Shown here: positions 49,401 through 56,419 of the stretch, piece after piece | Layout of the letters: every line of letters begins with the position of its first letter | How positions within the stretch are numbered: position 1 is the stretch's first letter | Assembly: GCF_032118995.1 (NCBI RefSeq) | Contig: NC_092649.1 | Span: forward strand, 26,967,927 to 27,031,926 | DNA: 64,000 bases | Source of the DNA: Asterias amurensis | Taxonomy: Eukaryota; Echinodermata; Asteroidea; Forcipulatida; Asteriidae | Direction of reading: 5' to 3' | Notes under the pieces: model-generated | What the model saw: only the letters and a program-made list of their open reading frames with translations | Told to the model about the DNA's origin: nothing | Database searches by the model: none | Made by a program: the position numbers and the translations under genes

Positions 49401-52400
49401 ATGATTCTGTGACGTAGCGGCGTACATTTTGACGGAAAGGTTCAGGATGAATTGTGTGTTAAACGAATGCTGCGTCGGTCAATTACCTACACAATTTACA
49501 TTTATTTTGTTTTGTTTTTATTCTCTTCATGCCATGTTGTCAATTACTCCTGAACAGTTTGTGTGAAACTTCTCAAAGAGCTTCTTGTGAGAGAATGATT
49601 AATATTCTTTGTGCTTAAGCAGCTCTATGAAATTGGTTCCAAGGACACAGAACCAATTTTATGTTTTTGCAACTTAAACATTATGTTTAATTTGTGGGGT
49701 AATTTTTATATATTTTTTACTTTTTAACTGTGTGTTGGTTTAACTGACTAAGTAGGCCTACATTGTACTTTTCCTGAAATTCTGTAAATGTATTTTTATG
49801 ATAGGGGGAATAAAAATAATATAGAATATTTGTAAGGCGCCAAAATCCACCAAATTACATTATGTAATTGTTATTAAACAACTAATGTTTATTTTGTGGG
49901 GCACTTTTGTTAAACTTTTAACTCTCGTGGTGTGTAGTTTTATTCATTAGCTGGTTGTCTTTTTTGTGGTTTATATTTAAAGTTATCTCTTTTATGCTCT
50001 TTTGATATTGTTTGGTTCTATTTTAATTTATACAGCGCGTTAGGGTCTAGTCAAAAGGCGTTTTATATGCATAGTTTATTATTCAATTCAGTATTCTTTA
50101 TTTCCGCTCGATCAAACAATAATACATACATGGTTTAATTCAGAATAGAAGGTTCTCCAAGAAGCAAAGCTTGTAGAGTAGAGATCCCATGACGTAAGCT
50201 TAGAGAAGCGCCTTGAACACCCAGCAGGGTGGATATGTGCGCATTACAAGTCTTAATATTACTATTATTGTATACAGAATTTGAGTTTGTATATTACACA
50301 CTAATAATATAATAACAAGACACACAAATAGGGACTAGGACATAAGACAGGGACGTAGGCCTACTGTAAACTCAGTAAAGTCATTATTGGTCATTATGAT
50401 TATTATTATTAGTAGTAGTAGTAGTAGTATTATTGAATAATAAACAATGAATGTCTATTCCTCCGTCCATGACAGATGTTACAGTCTGGTGTATGGGACA
50501 TTTTGCTTCAGTGAGCACATCACCGATGGTGGTGCAGAGATGCTTGGCAATCTTCCTGCTCTCTCATCTCTAGATATATCCGGCTGTAGCATCACTGATA
50601 CGGTGAGTTTAAATCGTAAATAGTAATAATAATAATAGAGTATTTGTAATGCGCCAAAATCCACCCACTTAAGTTGCCCAAGGTGCACAAGAGTGAATCC
50701 TCACACAGTAACGAAAAAGGAAACTCAGACAAAAAACAATTGCAGATGAGCCAACTTAGACAAGATAGTTTACAAAATAATCTTGAAAGAATCAACGGCA
50801 TTTTTATTCTGGTAATGAAATTAAAGACAGTGGACACTATTGGTAGTTACTCAAAATAATTATTAGCATAAAACCTTACTTGGTGATGAGTAATGGGGAG
50901 AGGTTGATAGTATAAAACATTGTGAGAAACAGCTCCCTCTGAAGTGACATAGTTTTCGAATGAGAAGTAATTTTCCGTGAATTTGATTTCGAGACCTCAA
51001 GTTTAGAATTTTTTGGTCTCGAAATCAAGAATCTGAAAGCACACAAGTTTGTGTGACAAGGGTGTTTTTTCTTTCATTATTATCTCGCAACTCCGATGAG
51101 CAATTGAGCTCAAATTTTCACAGGTTTGTTAATTTATGCATATGTTGAGATACACCAAGTGAGATGACTGGTCTTTGAAAATTACCGATAGTGTCCAGTG
51201 TCTTTAACGATGCCTCATAGGTGATTTTAATAATGGTAGCTGGCAAGTCTGAGGAAACCTGTAAACAAGGGTGTTTGTTTTACGATACGTGTTCTGGGCC
51301 ACTATTATTAATATTCACATGTTTATTTTGATTAAATTAAAGGGTCTCGGAGCGCTAGGAAACAACCCTCGTCTACGCGATGTGACCCTGTCCGAGTGCT
51401 ACCAGATCACTGATCTGGGGGTGCAGAAGTTTGCCCAGCAGTGCAAAGATCTTGAGAGGCTGGACCTCTCTCATTGTACCCAGCTGACTGACGGAGCCAT
51501 CAAGAATCTGGCCTTTTGCTGTAGGCGACTGACTGTGCTCAACATTGCTGGATGCAAGAATGTAAGTTTGCTACCCTAAGTTAAATGCATGTGGTTCCCC
51601 CACATGCAGTTGCGAGATAATAATAAAAGTAAAAACACCCTTGTCGCACGAAGTTGTGTGCTTTTAGATGCTTGATTACGAGACCACAAATTCTAAATCT
51701 GAGGTCTCGAAATAAAATTCATGGAAAATTACTTCTTCCTCGAAAACTACGTCACTTCAGAGGGAGCCGTTTCTCACAATGTTTTTGTACTATCAACCTC
51801 TCCCCATTACTCGTAATCAAGAAAGGTTTTATGATAATTATTTTGAGTAATTACCATTAGTGTCCACTGCCTTTAACTCGCAAATGGCTTATTACTTTCT
51901 AGCGATGCTCATTCAGTGACTCTTTGTTCCCTCGCCCCCACAGCTTACAGACCTAAGCATACAGTACCTGTCAGGGGTCTGTCACTATCTCATCAGTCTA
52001 GACCTCTCTGGCTGTGTCCATGTCAGTGATAAGTCCATCAGGTTTCTACGCAAAGGTTGTAGACGTCTACGCTTGCTGTTTATGCTGTATTGCAAGAACA
52101 TCAGCAAGTGAGTGGAAGTTTTCTTTAACAAATACATCTTTTTTCTAATATTGGTGTACTTATTCTTGAACTGTTTGTGTGTAATTTTCTAATTGTATTT
52201 TTAAATTGTTATGCGCCCACAAACAAGCTGGTCCTGGACAGTGCGCAATATTAATTCAATTAGTTATTATTAATATAGCTAAATACAGACTCAATTGGAC
52301 ATGTTTGAGATATTTCAGATTTCTTTTTACTAGTGTTGTTTTTTGTCTTCAAATAAAATAAGTCATGCTCTTTGATGATTCTCTACCACTGAGGAAATCG

Positions 52401-53206
52401 TTCCCAAAAGCTCATTGGATCTACAACTCTAGGGGTTATCAAAAGAAAAGTTTATTAAAAAAGTTTCAGTTATCTTGAGAAATAAGTTTGCCTGAAATAA
52501 TTGTCTTGTTTTGTGCCATAAATTTAAACATCACGACACATGTACTTTTTTATATTATTCAGAAATAAACGTATGTATTGATTTGACCAACCAAATGTTC
52601 TTGTCCCAATTTCCTTTGAAAGAGCATTCTACATAAAGCTCAAGAGTAGTTTTTACTACTCAGAAATAAACATATTTATTTATCCAATGACATTTTCTTG
52701 TCCCTATTTCCTTTGAAAGAGCGTCCTACACGAAGCTTGCCGCAAAAGTGGAAACAGTACGGTGGAATGACGACCCGGTGCCGTCCAGTTTCGGCCCGGG
52801 CTTCGACTATCTCGCCGCTATGCAGAAAGCAGAGGCAGACAAGAAGAAAAAGGACAAAGAGAAGGAAAAAGAGAAGGCGAAGGGAAAAGGAGAAGGCGAC
52901 ATGAACGAGAAGAACAATGCGGACGGGGACAACGTAAAACCTGCAGGGGGTGAGGAAGTCCCATCGGACAAAGAGAAGATTGCAGAGGGGGAGCCACAGG
53001 AGTACAAAGATAGCATAAAGGTGTCCTTCTCTGCTGAAGGAAAGGAGAATGAAAGCACACTGGGAGTGAAAGATGGAGATGTACCATCTGAGGGCGGAGT
53101 TGTTGGGGAGTCGGGGAGTGGACCCACACCCCAGGGGGAGTTAAGCGATGGCACTGACACAAGACAAATCATTGGTGATCATGCGGAGGTAATCCCATCT
53201 GAATGA
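28457..53206 (+). CDS. FBXL13: F-box and leucine-rich repeat protein 13 / dynein regulatory complex subunit 6
   Basis: Nineteen phase-consistent exons: 28457-28531, 29949-30070, 30557-30650, 34967-35034, 36195-36349, 38053-38162, 40239-40340, 40805-40900, 41577-41602, 42251-42360, 43382-43535, 45127-45256, 45908-46127, 46821-46983, 48258-48377, 50476-50602, 51343-51561, 51944-52107, 52720-53206; 913 aa (human about 735). Subunit of the nexin-dynein regulatory complex, which links ciliary doublets. Residues about 10-60 look like an RIIa docking domain. About 120-205 are Trp/Arg-rich helices. The F-box is at about 229-275 (ISLLPRKLAIKIFSYLDLAD). About sixteen cysteine-containing LRRs follow (e.g. 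NLQYMSLAYCRRFSDKGLQY, nearly as in human). Then comes the family tail WNDDPVPSSFGPGFDY and a Lys/Glu-rich then acidic extension. The ATG begins the RIIa exon; an earlier in-frame start was not found. Confidence 0.93.
28553..28946 (+). mobile_element. GGACACTATTGGTA foldback MITE in FBXL13 intron 1
   Basis: AAAGACACTGGACACTATTG to CCGATAGTGTCCACTGCCTT, with the usual GAGACCTC/GAGGTCTT centre and CCATTACTCGTTACTAAG near the end. Confidence 0.9.
29080..29318. mobile_element. foldback element 'GGGCCCAATTTCATAGAGC', good copy
   Basis: GGGCCCAATTTCATAGAGCT and AGCTCTATGAAATTGGGCCC are exact inverses. The arms continue (GCATGAAATTTCTTCC, AAAAACAGGATTACC and their inverses), so the 240 bp fold into one hairpin. 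Confidence 0.9.
29530..29920 (+). mobile_element. GGACACTATTGGTA foldback MITE
   Basis: AAAGACACTGGACACTATTG to CCAATAGTGTCCACTGCCTT; the inner palindrome at about 29713-29753 is perfect. It ends just before FBXL13 exon 2. Confidence 0.9.
30100..30215 (+). repeat. fragment of the GGACACTATTGGTA MITE
   Basis: TAGTAATTGTCAAAGACCAA, TTCTCACTTGGTGTGTC, GCATAAAATGACAAGCCTG. Confidence 0.65.
30790..31140 (+). repeat. SINE body and tail
   Basis: CCGTGACACTTGTGTTCTTA, GACACTTAACCATTG and the block CACAGCACCTTGTAAAGC, ending GTGTGCTATATAAGAAACCA and an ATT-rich tail like the 36820 SINE. A related reversed copy is at about 40400-40700. Confidence 0.65.
31945..32068 (-). repeat. 'CCTTGGTGCCCTTGAAATG' repeat
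   Basis: Shares CTTGGTGCCCTTGAAATGCT, GAGAAAATGCCTTGGTGC and AGCATACAGGCCTG with 56800-56980, 61705-61835 and, reversed, 35930-36110. Function unknown. Confidence 0.65.
32381..32700 (+). mobile_element. foldback MITE, 'AAGGGAAGGTACAC' subfamily
   Basis: Same interior as the common MITE (CCCACAATGTTTTATACT, TTGAGTAATTACCAA), but ends AAAGGGAAGGTACACTATTG and GTGTACCTTCCCTTT and a different centre (AAAAGACTTCTAGCTAG). The second copy is at 38831-39204. Confidence 0.85.
33224..33560. repeat. pair of inverted tRNA-like pseudogenes
   Basis: Right: TAGCTCAGTTGGTAGAGTGC with GCAGGTTTAAGTCCCGCTCG (33485-33550, +). Left: AAGCGGGACTTGTACCTGC with a matching anticodon-arm region on the minus strand (33228-33280). 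A- and B-boxes are visible, but stems are imperfect, so these are SINE or tRNA remnants. Confidence 0.55.
33638..33806. mobile_element. short element with GGTCAATAAA ends
   Basis: TTGACCCATTTCACCTGACG to GCTAGGGGTCAATAAAAC. A reversed copy lies at 58262-58465; both contain GCGCCATTTTGG(T/C)GGTCAATG and GGTGAGCGTGGCATCAG. A poly-A run follows the first copy. Confidence 0.75.
33840..34960. other. intronic stretch without recognisable features
   Basis: AT-rich part of FBXL13 intron 3; no repeat seen elsewhere in the window and no coding signal. Confidence 0.4.
35065..35290. mobile_element. foldback element 'GGGCCCAATTTCATAGAGC', ends lost
   Basis: Arms AGCATGAAATTGTTTGCCCT, GATAAAAACAGGATTGCC and their inverses CCTGTTTTTATCAAG, CATGCTAAGCAAATTTTTGT are clear. 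Confidence 0.75.
35383..35575. mobile_element. foldback MITE 'AGCCCGGTTCATACT' flanked by TA
   Basis: AGCCCGGTTCATACTTCCTG to AGGAAGTATGAACCGGGCT, bounded by ATA on both sides, consistent with a TA target duplication as made by Tc1/mariner-type transposases. Second copy 8397-8580. Confidence 0.85.
35575..35770 (+). repeat. stem-loop repeat family with two histone-type hairpins
   Basis: Hairpin a: GGCTCTTTTCAGAGCT at 35606-35621. Hairpin b: GACTCTCTTCAGAGTC at 35730-35745. Both have a 6-bp stem and a 4-base loop; each is followed by a CACT(T/C)...CAAAAGA block. Lies in FBXL13 intron 4, sense strand. Confidence 0.7.
35935..36110 (+). repeat. 'CCTTGGTGCCCTTGAAATG' repeat, reversed
   Basis: GCATTTCAAGGGCACCAAGG and TTGAAAGGGCAAGGGCACC match the inverse of 31945-32068. 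Confidence 0.65.
36820..37170 (+). repeat. tRNA-derived SINE, full length
   Basis: A-box-like CAGGGCCGAGCGGATAAGAG, B-box-like GGGTTCGAATCCGGG, GACACTTGTGTCCTTGAGCA, GGGTAAATGGGTACCTG, GAGATGGTTTAAGGAATG, then GAGCGCTATATAAGAAGCCA and (ATT)n. The best copy in the window. Confidence 0.85.
37890..38010 (+). repeat. stem-loop repeat family with a histone-type hairpin
   Basis: GGTAGTAGTTTAAAAGCAGG, then AGTTCTTTTCAGAACT at 37961-37976, then GAGAAGTCTCC. The same block is reversed at 54700-54745. Located just before FBXL13 exon 6. Confidence 0.7.
38262..38608 (-). mobile_element. GGACACTATTGGTA foldback MITE
   Basis: AAAGGAAGTGGACACTATTG to CCAATAGTGTCCACTGTCTT, with GCATAAAACCTTACTTGGTA in the left arm. 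Confidence 0.9.
38831..39204 (-). mobile_element. foldback MITE, 'AAGGGAAGGTACA' subfamily
   Basis: AAGGGAAGGTACATGTTTGG to CCAAACGTGTACCTTCCCTT; perfect central hairpin around AAAGACTTCTAGCTAGAAG. Confidence 0.9.
39295..39390 (+). repeat. 48-bp tandem duplication
   Basis: The unit starting ATAGACCAGTATTTGAAATG and ending GTCTGAATTGGTAGT occurs twice in a row without visible mismatch. Confidence 0.85.
39655..39905 (-). repeat. second copy of the 2892-3232 foldback element
   Basis: GAAGTTTTATTGGTCGAGAG, CCAATCATGTGATGTGATAC and AAAGACGCATGTTCCATGAC are the inverse of the sequence around 3140-3200. A small perfect hairpin (CCAGCTTTTGTACG / ACAAAAGCTGG) lies near 39846. Confidence 0.65.
40400..40700 (-). 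repeat. SINE tail, reversed, in FBXL13 intron 7
   Basis: (AAT)n at 40392 then CTTATATAGCGCACGTAC, ACAAGGTGCTACAGC and GGGTTCTTTTACATGCG, the inverse of 30880-31100. Confidence 0.6.
41735..41982. mobile_element. foldback element 'GGGCCCAATTTCATAGAGC'
   Basis: GGGCCCAATTTCATAGAGCT and AGCTCTATGAAATTGGGCCC ends; about 90 percent like 29080-29318 by eye. Confidence 0.9.
42446..42742. mobile_element. element with 'ATAGAGTTATAT' ends, copy 1
   Basis: Inverted ends CATAGAGTTATATCTAAGAA and TTCTTATATATATAACTCTATG. The interior contains GCACTGGCCTATATACGCG, GGCCATTTT and AATGGCGCGCGCG. It lies about 85 bp after FBXL13 exon 10. Confidence 0.8.
42896..43222 (-). mobile_element. GGACACTATTGGTA foldback MITE
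   Basis: GAGGCACTGGACACTATTGG to CCAATAGTGTCCAGTGTCTT; the centre is shortened. It ends about 40 bp before the duplicated exon edge at 43261. Confidence 0.85.
43261..43316 (+). pseudogene. decayed duplicate of the 5' edge of FBXL13 exon 11
   Basis: GTTCTCGGCAGGTCAATGTA, GGAACCTGCAGAAGACCTG and AATCTATCTGAGTGTGG parallel the true border at 43371-43424. An insertion makes the copied frame stop after eight codons, so using this acceptor would truncate the protein. Confidence 0.85.
43800..44020 (-). repeat. diverged fragment of the foldback MITE
   Basis: AAACAAGGGTGGGTTTTCAC, GATGACTGATTGAGCCTAAA, TTTTCACAGGTTTGC and GAAAGTGTCTATGGCTTTA match the right half of the common family. Confidence 0.5.
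44220..44640. repeat. inverted-repeat region with CCCCTGGGA blocks
   Basis: AACCCCTGGGAGGGATG (about 44279) and GATCACCCCTGGGAAAGAGG, with ATGGCGCGGTGAGATCGATC also found near 13120. Boundaries are unclear. Confidence 0.4.
44675..45024 (+). repeat. two tandem units of about 175 bp
   Basis: Each unit contains GGAGAGGTATTGGTTTATAT, GTATACACATGTACA, ATCTCCAGAATCAT, GGTGATTATGGGTGTTGG and CCTCGAAGTGTGAC. The second starts near 44854. Confidence 0.8.
45376..45590. repeat. CG-rich inverted-repeat segment
   Basis: GACCGTTCCGGC near the left and GGCCGGATCAGTTC near the right are roughly inverted; CGCGCACGTGAG and GTGCACAGTTTG lie inside. Weakly supported as a MITE. Confidence 0.35.
45595..45860 (+). 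pseudogene. 3' end of a non-LTR retrotransposon
   Basis: Translation gives the RT C-terminal pattern FYAAAPNLWNTLPYQI followed by a frame-shifted SLKTHLF-like segment, then GTGCTATATAAATGCTTAG and an AT-rich tail. Typical of CR1/L2/RTE-type elements truncated at the 5' end. Confidence 0.65.
46131..46285. repeat. large palindrome centred on GGCCGAAGG
   Basis: GTTATCACACAAGCGCGAGT against CGAGCGCCCGTGTGATAAC, then CGGAAAAATATAGTGC and CTGCGTCCCATATC with their inverses, meeting at GGGGCCGAAGGTCGAG. It starts right after the exon 13 donor. A half-copy is at 54418-54545. Confidence 0.85.
46455..46665. repeat. diverged 'GGGCCCAATTTCATAGAGC' foldback element
   Basis: GTTTGGTTAGCAAAAACC, AAATTTCTGCTTAGCC and AGCTCTATGAAAATGGGACC are recognisable. 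Confidence 0.5.
47222..47290 (-). repeat. tRNA-like pseudogene or SINE head
   Basis: The reverse complement reads TAGCTCAGTTGAAAGAGCGC, then CCAGGTTCGAATTCCGC: clear A- and B-boxes, but the acceptor stem does not pair. Confidence 0.55.
47523..47860 (+). mobile_element. GGACACTATTGGTA foldback MITE
   Basis: AAAGGCACTGGACACCGTTG to CCAATAGTGTCCAGTGCCTT; the centre is shortened. Confidence 0.9.
48391..48669. mobile_element. element with 'ATAGAGTTATAT' ends, copy 2
   Basis: GCGCACTGGCCTATATACGC to CTAGTTCTTAAATATAACTC; about 90 percent like 42446-42742 by eye. The left inverted end is missing. It begins 14 bp after the FBXL13 exon 15 donor. Confidence 0.8.
48680..48805 (-). repeat. SINE fragment of the 320-440 family
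   Basis: TTTTGCATCGGGGATGAAG, TACTCAGTACTTTCCTGAGC and GTGAAAAAATATCACAGGC. Confidence 0.6.
48810..50470. other. FBXL13 intron 15, mostly unremarkable
   Basis: AT-rich. Includes small repeat tails (AGCAGCTCTATGAAATTGG near 49620; GCCTTGAACACCCAGCAGGG near 50210, also at 42165) and an ATT/AGT trinucleotide run near 50400. Confidence 0.4.
50820..51208 (-). mobile_element. GGACACTATTGGTA foldback MITE, full length
   Basis: AAAGACAGTGGACACTATTG to CCGATAGTGTCCAGTGTCTT. Confidence 0.9.
51605..51882 (+). mobile_element. GGACACTATTGGTA foldback MITE, left end missing
   Basis: Starts inside the element (AGTTGCGAGATAATAATAAA) and ends CCATTAGTGTCCACTGCCTT. Confidence 0.85.
52558..52640 (+). pseudogene. 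decayed duplicate of the border before FBXL13 exon 19
   Basis: CAGAAATAAACGTATGTATT, TTCTTGTCCCAATTTCC and TTTGAAAGAGCATTCTACAT parallel 52660-52738 (CAGAAATAAACATATTTATT, TTGAAAGAGCGTCCTACACG). The offset is about 101 bp. Confidence 0.8.
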
Positions 53207-53774
53207 ACATGTTGACATTATAAATCTTGGTGATTGGAGCAGTGAATCATTATCTGCTGAGGAGGTAAAAAGTCTGTCCTCACAAGTTGACATGCACAGC
53301 TTCATGTTAGGTGAGCCTGAGCTGACGCCCCAAGCTGGTCAAATTAGAAGCAGTAAGAACTGTTCGTTGATGCACTTGTGTTTGATGCATTAGTAGTGCA
53401 GCAATGGTGGACACGACCCATACGTCAACAGTCATCTGCATTCTAGATACATGTTTATCTTAAAGCAAACTTTTGATTTTTTGCTTTGGTCCATAGCAAT
53501 AAGAGTGTTGTATTAACCTTTGTAACACACCTCTTGCTTGTTCTGTATTTTGGTTGGCTGAAACACGGTCACGTGGGATGAACTAATATAGGCTAGTGAT
53601 CGTGCGCGTGTGTTTTGAGGGGAATAGTACCAGAGCGGGCAATAGTCTCTGAATATAGTGCCCGCAGTAACAGCGTCCTCTATTGACTTGAACCGTGAAC
53701 AACTACAAAAATCCTTTTTCCTCTTATTTGACATTTTAAGACCAAGCTGTGTTATAAAACACATATTGACTGGC
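53207..53774. other. FBXL13 3' region
   Basis: Presumed 3' UTR and downstream sequence; no poly(A) signal is obvious near the stop codon. No repeat recognised. Confidence 0.4.
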
Positions 53775-53935
53775 ATAATTCGGTAACTAGTGTATGTATA
53801 TTCCCCCTCGGGCCTGTGAGTGACCAGAACAGGAGCCTATTTCCCTCGGCCTTCGGCCTCCTGGTCACTCAAAGTCCCTCGCAGACGTATACTGGCTACC
53901 TTGTTCCCAGTCAATATGTGGATACTAGTGCATGT
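53775..53935. repeat. palindromic element centred on CCCTCGGCCTTCGGCCTC
   Basis: Inner arms GAGTGACCAG/CTGGTCACTC and AGGAGCC-type blocks flank the centre; outer arms TAGTGTATGTATATTCCC and CAGACGTATACTGGCTA are weaker. It is followed by CAGTCAATATGTGGATACTAG, closely like CAGTCAATATTTGTATACTAG after the 18436 palindrome. Confidence 0.75.
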
Positions 53936-54001
53936 CCCATCCAACATCAAATTGTTTTCCAGCCCGCTGTGTTCTAACTCTACTGTATATTGGGTTATTT
54001 T

Positions 54002-54345
54002 AGGTGGCATGGTTGGCTTGTGCGTAAGGCGCTCGCCTCTCACCAAGGTGACCCCGGTTCAATTCCCGGTCGGGGCCATATGTGAGTTGAGTTGTACGTT
54101 GGTTCTGTGCTGTGCCACGACGGTTTTCCAGACTATCCGGTTTTCCTCCCTCAGGAAAAAATCAAATACTTTCGATCTTGGCTGTGCTCCGTGGTCATAA
54201 TGGGTTGATGTGGCTGGCAGCTGAATGCGCCCTTGCATGCATGCTTCTCGAACATGGTGTAGCCGCGTCCTTTGCAATTCAGCTCTTAGCTGCGAGTAAG
54301 GACGATTAGCCCCCCAAATTATTATTATTATTATTATCATTATTA
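54002..54345 (+). repeat. tRNA-derived SINE, second family, full length
   Basis: A-box-like TGGCTTGTGCGTAAGGCGC, B-box-like CGGTTCAATTCCCGG, TTTTCCTCCCTCAGG, GGCTGTGCTCC, GAGTAAGGACGATTAGCCCC and an (ATT)n tail. Confidence 0.8.
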
Positions 54346-54417
54346 TTAAGAGCTGTACATGTCAAGGTTGCTGGGTGATAAATTTGGTATCCCATTCGCA
54401 TTTTGGAATACAGGAAA

Positions 54418-54545
54418 ACAAAAATTGCACTTCTGCATCCCATATCCAACTCGGCCTTGTAGACTAAATGTTTAAAAAAAACTAAATATTGTTTTCGTAT
54501 TCGGTTTTTGCACTTGTGCTCTCGTGTGATAACTAAAGTGCATTA
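54418..54545 (-). repeat. rearranged half-copy of the 46131 palindrome
   Basis: TGCACTTCTGCATCCCATAT and CCAACTCGGCCTTG match one arm and centre; GTGCTCTCGTGTGATAACT matches the outer end. Confidence 0.6.
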
Positions 54546-54584
54546 TATAGGATTTGAGGCATTGCATGGTCAGGTATCAATATA

Positions 54585-54790
54585 TATTTGGTTTGCGGTA
54601 ACACCATGTGTGTATCTTCATGTACTTGCCAGGTAGAGTTTGTTCTTAGAGAACTGTCTTGCTTAATTCTACTACCGCGGAGTAGATTGTTCGGGTGTTC
54701 GAGAGACTTCTCAGTTCTGAAAAGAACTGTCCTGCTTATTAACTGTTACCTCGGCGGATGGTATAGAAATAGGCTGGGACTACTACTTTA
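54585..54790 (-). repeat. stem-loop repeat family, longest copy
   Basis: On the minus strand: CCGCCGAGGTAACAGTTAAT, AGTTCTTTTCAGAACT (54713-54728), GAGAAGTCTCTCGAACACCC, TCTACTCCGCGGTAGTAGA (itself a hairpin), GTTCTCTAAGAAC (another hairpin) and GGTGTTACCGCAAACC. Confidence 0.7.
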
Positions 54791-55059
54791 GCTTATAGGA
54801 TCCTAATTAACTGTACTACAGCTGAGTCAGTTCTTGGGTTGGTCTTTAAGTGCATTAAGCACCCTTCCCAAAGTGCATTTTAACATGATGACCCAGGCAC
54901 AAGTTGCAAAAAGGAACATCCACCAGAACAAAAACTATAAGATGTGCACACAGTAAGTATACAGCCGGTATAATAAGTGATGCTAGAGTACACGGCGCTA
55001 CAGTTTGTTATCCTAAAATTATTTCGGTCTACTTGAGTAAAGACATTCGTGTTTCGGCT

Positions 55060-55200
55060 GAGTGGTCAAGTGCACTGGACTTGAGACTGTGGTGTTTCTG
55101 GTCAGCAGAGCGGGGGTTCCAGTCCAGGTTCGGACACTTGTGTCCTGTAGGAAGAACCTTAACCATTGCTTCATCCTTGGTATGGGATGTTAAGTTGTAA
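55060..55200 (+). repeat. tRNA-derived SINE, truncated
   Basis: TCGGCTGAGTGGTCAAGTGC, GTTCCAGTCCAGGTTCGG, ACACTTGTGTCCTGTAGG. Confidence 0.65.
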
Positions 55201-55207
55201 CATGCAC

Positions 55208-55575
55208 ATAAAAATGACACTTATCTTTATTAGAAGAGGTTCACCGTGGTGCTTTTTGGTATGGTCGGTGGCAGATTCCAGCCTGGAACTTTATTTTTGA
55301 ACATGTTGAAAGGGCAAGGCCATTTTTATTTTGCAAATGGCACTTCGATTGGAAAATCCAAGGCCAAAACCAGGGGCAACAGAGGCTATGGATGGCGTCC
55401 TGGAACTATGTGTAATTCCAGTCCTGTGCACATAAAAATTACACTTTTCTTTTATGAGAAGAGGTTCGCTTTGGTGCTTTCTGGTTTGGTTGGTGGCGGA
55501 ACTTTTATTTTTGAACATGTTGAAAGGGCAAGGCCATTTTTATTTTGCAAAGGGCACTTGCATTGGAAAATATTT
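55208..55575 (+). repeat. direct repeat, two copies of about 150 bp
   Basis: AGAAGAGGTTCACCGTGGTG and AGAAGAGGTTCGCTTTGGTG start the copies (about 55208 and 55435). Both continue TTTTTGAACATGTTGAAAGG and CCATTTTTATTTTGCAAA. Confidence 0.8.
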
Positions 55576-56284
55576 AAGTCAGTGCAAAAATTGTTGAAGA
55601 GCACCAAGGCCAGCAGAGGCCTCTGTGGCTTACGCGTTATTCCAGTCCTGGTTTGTGCCACGGCACCTTGAAGCTGGTTACCCCAGATAAAATAGCTGTT
55701 TTTGTACTGAGAAAGAAATAACCAAATTTTATCATGTTTTACTGCAAATGTGAGAGAATAAATCTACAATATCTCATTTACAAAACCAATGAACGGCTTG
55801 GAAAAAGTAGTTTTGCCGGTCAAGCAACACAAGAAACTGTAAACAGAACTCTTTTTGTTTGGGTCTTTGGATTAAGGAATACTTTAATTGGCAAAACATT
55901 TCTATTATAATATTTGCTACCTGTATATATATACATGTTCTACCTGTATAAAAGATCCACAAGGTTAATTTATAAAGTTAAATTATAACTGTACAGGTTT
56001 GTTTAAATTAAGTTAGCTTCGTTTTTGGAACATGGAAAGGTGTACATCCATGCAGACAAATTTATGCAGTGTTTTTGTACATATGCAATTACTGTACATA
56101 ATAATGCAAGTGTTACAGTTTAAATAAATCTGTTGAGATTTAAACATGATTCGGAGTTGCATATATGTATCTTTAGAAAGTTTGAAAGAATAAGAGCTAA
56201 ATATTTTGTTTTTAGAATGTTAGAGTAAAAAAATGAGTTGAAGTTGTAAAATTTCTCAATTTCAAAATGGAAAATGAACAAAAA

Positions 56285-56385
56285 TGCCAATTAGCAGTTG
56301 GTTATCCTGTTTTTATCAAAGGAAGAAATTTCATGCTAAGCAAATTTTTATGCTAAGCTGATCTATGAAATTGGGCCCTGGTCAC
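56285..56385. repeat. half of a 'GGGCCCAATTTCATAGAGC' foldback element
   Basis: GTTATCCTGTTTTTATCAAA, GAAATTTCATGCTAAGC, TGATCTATGAAATTGGGCCC. Only 35 bp downstream of the ARMC10 stop codon. Confidence 0.8.
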
Positions 56386-56419
56386 ACAGAGCTGGTTTCG
56401 GGATGATAATCTTGATATT

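Noticed and set aside
52807..53172. Long minus-strand open frames opposite FBXL13 exon 19
   Set aside because: They are shadows of the Lys/Glu-rich coding sequence (Ser/Phe/Pro-rich translations) without splice or start context.
53820..54200. 126-codon open frame
   Set aside because: It spans a palindrome and a SINE, so it is not a gene.
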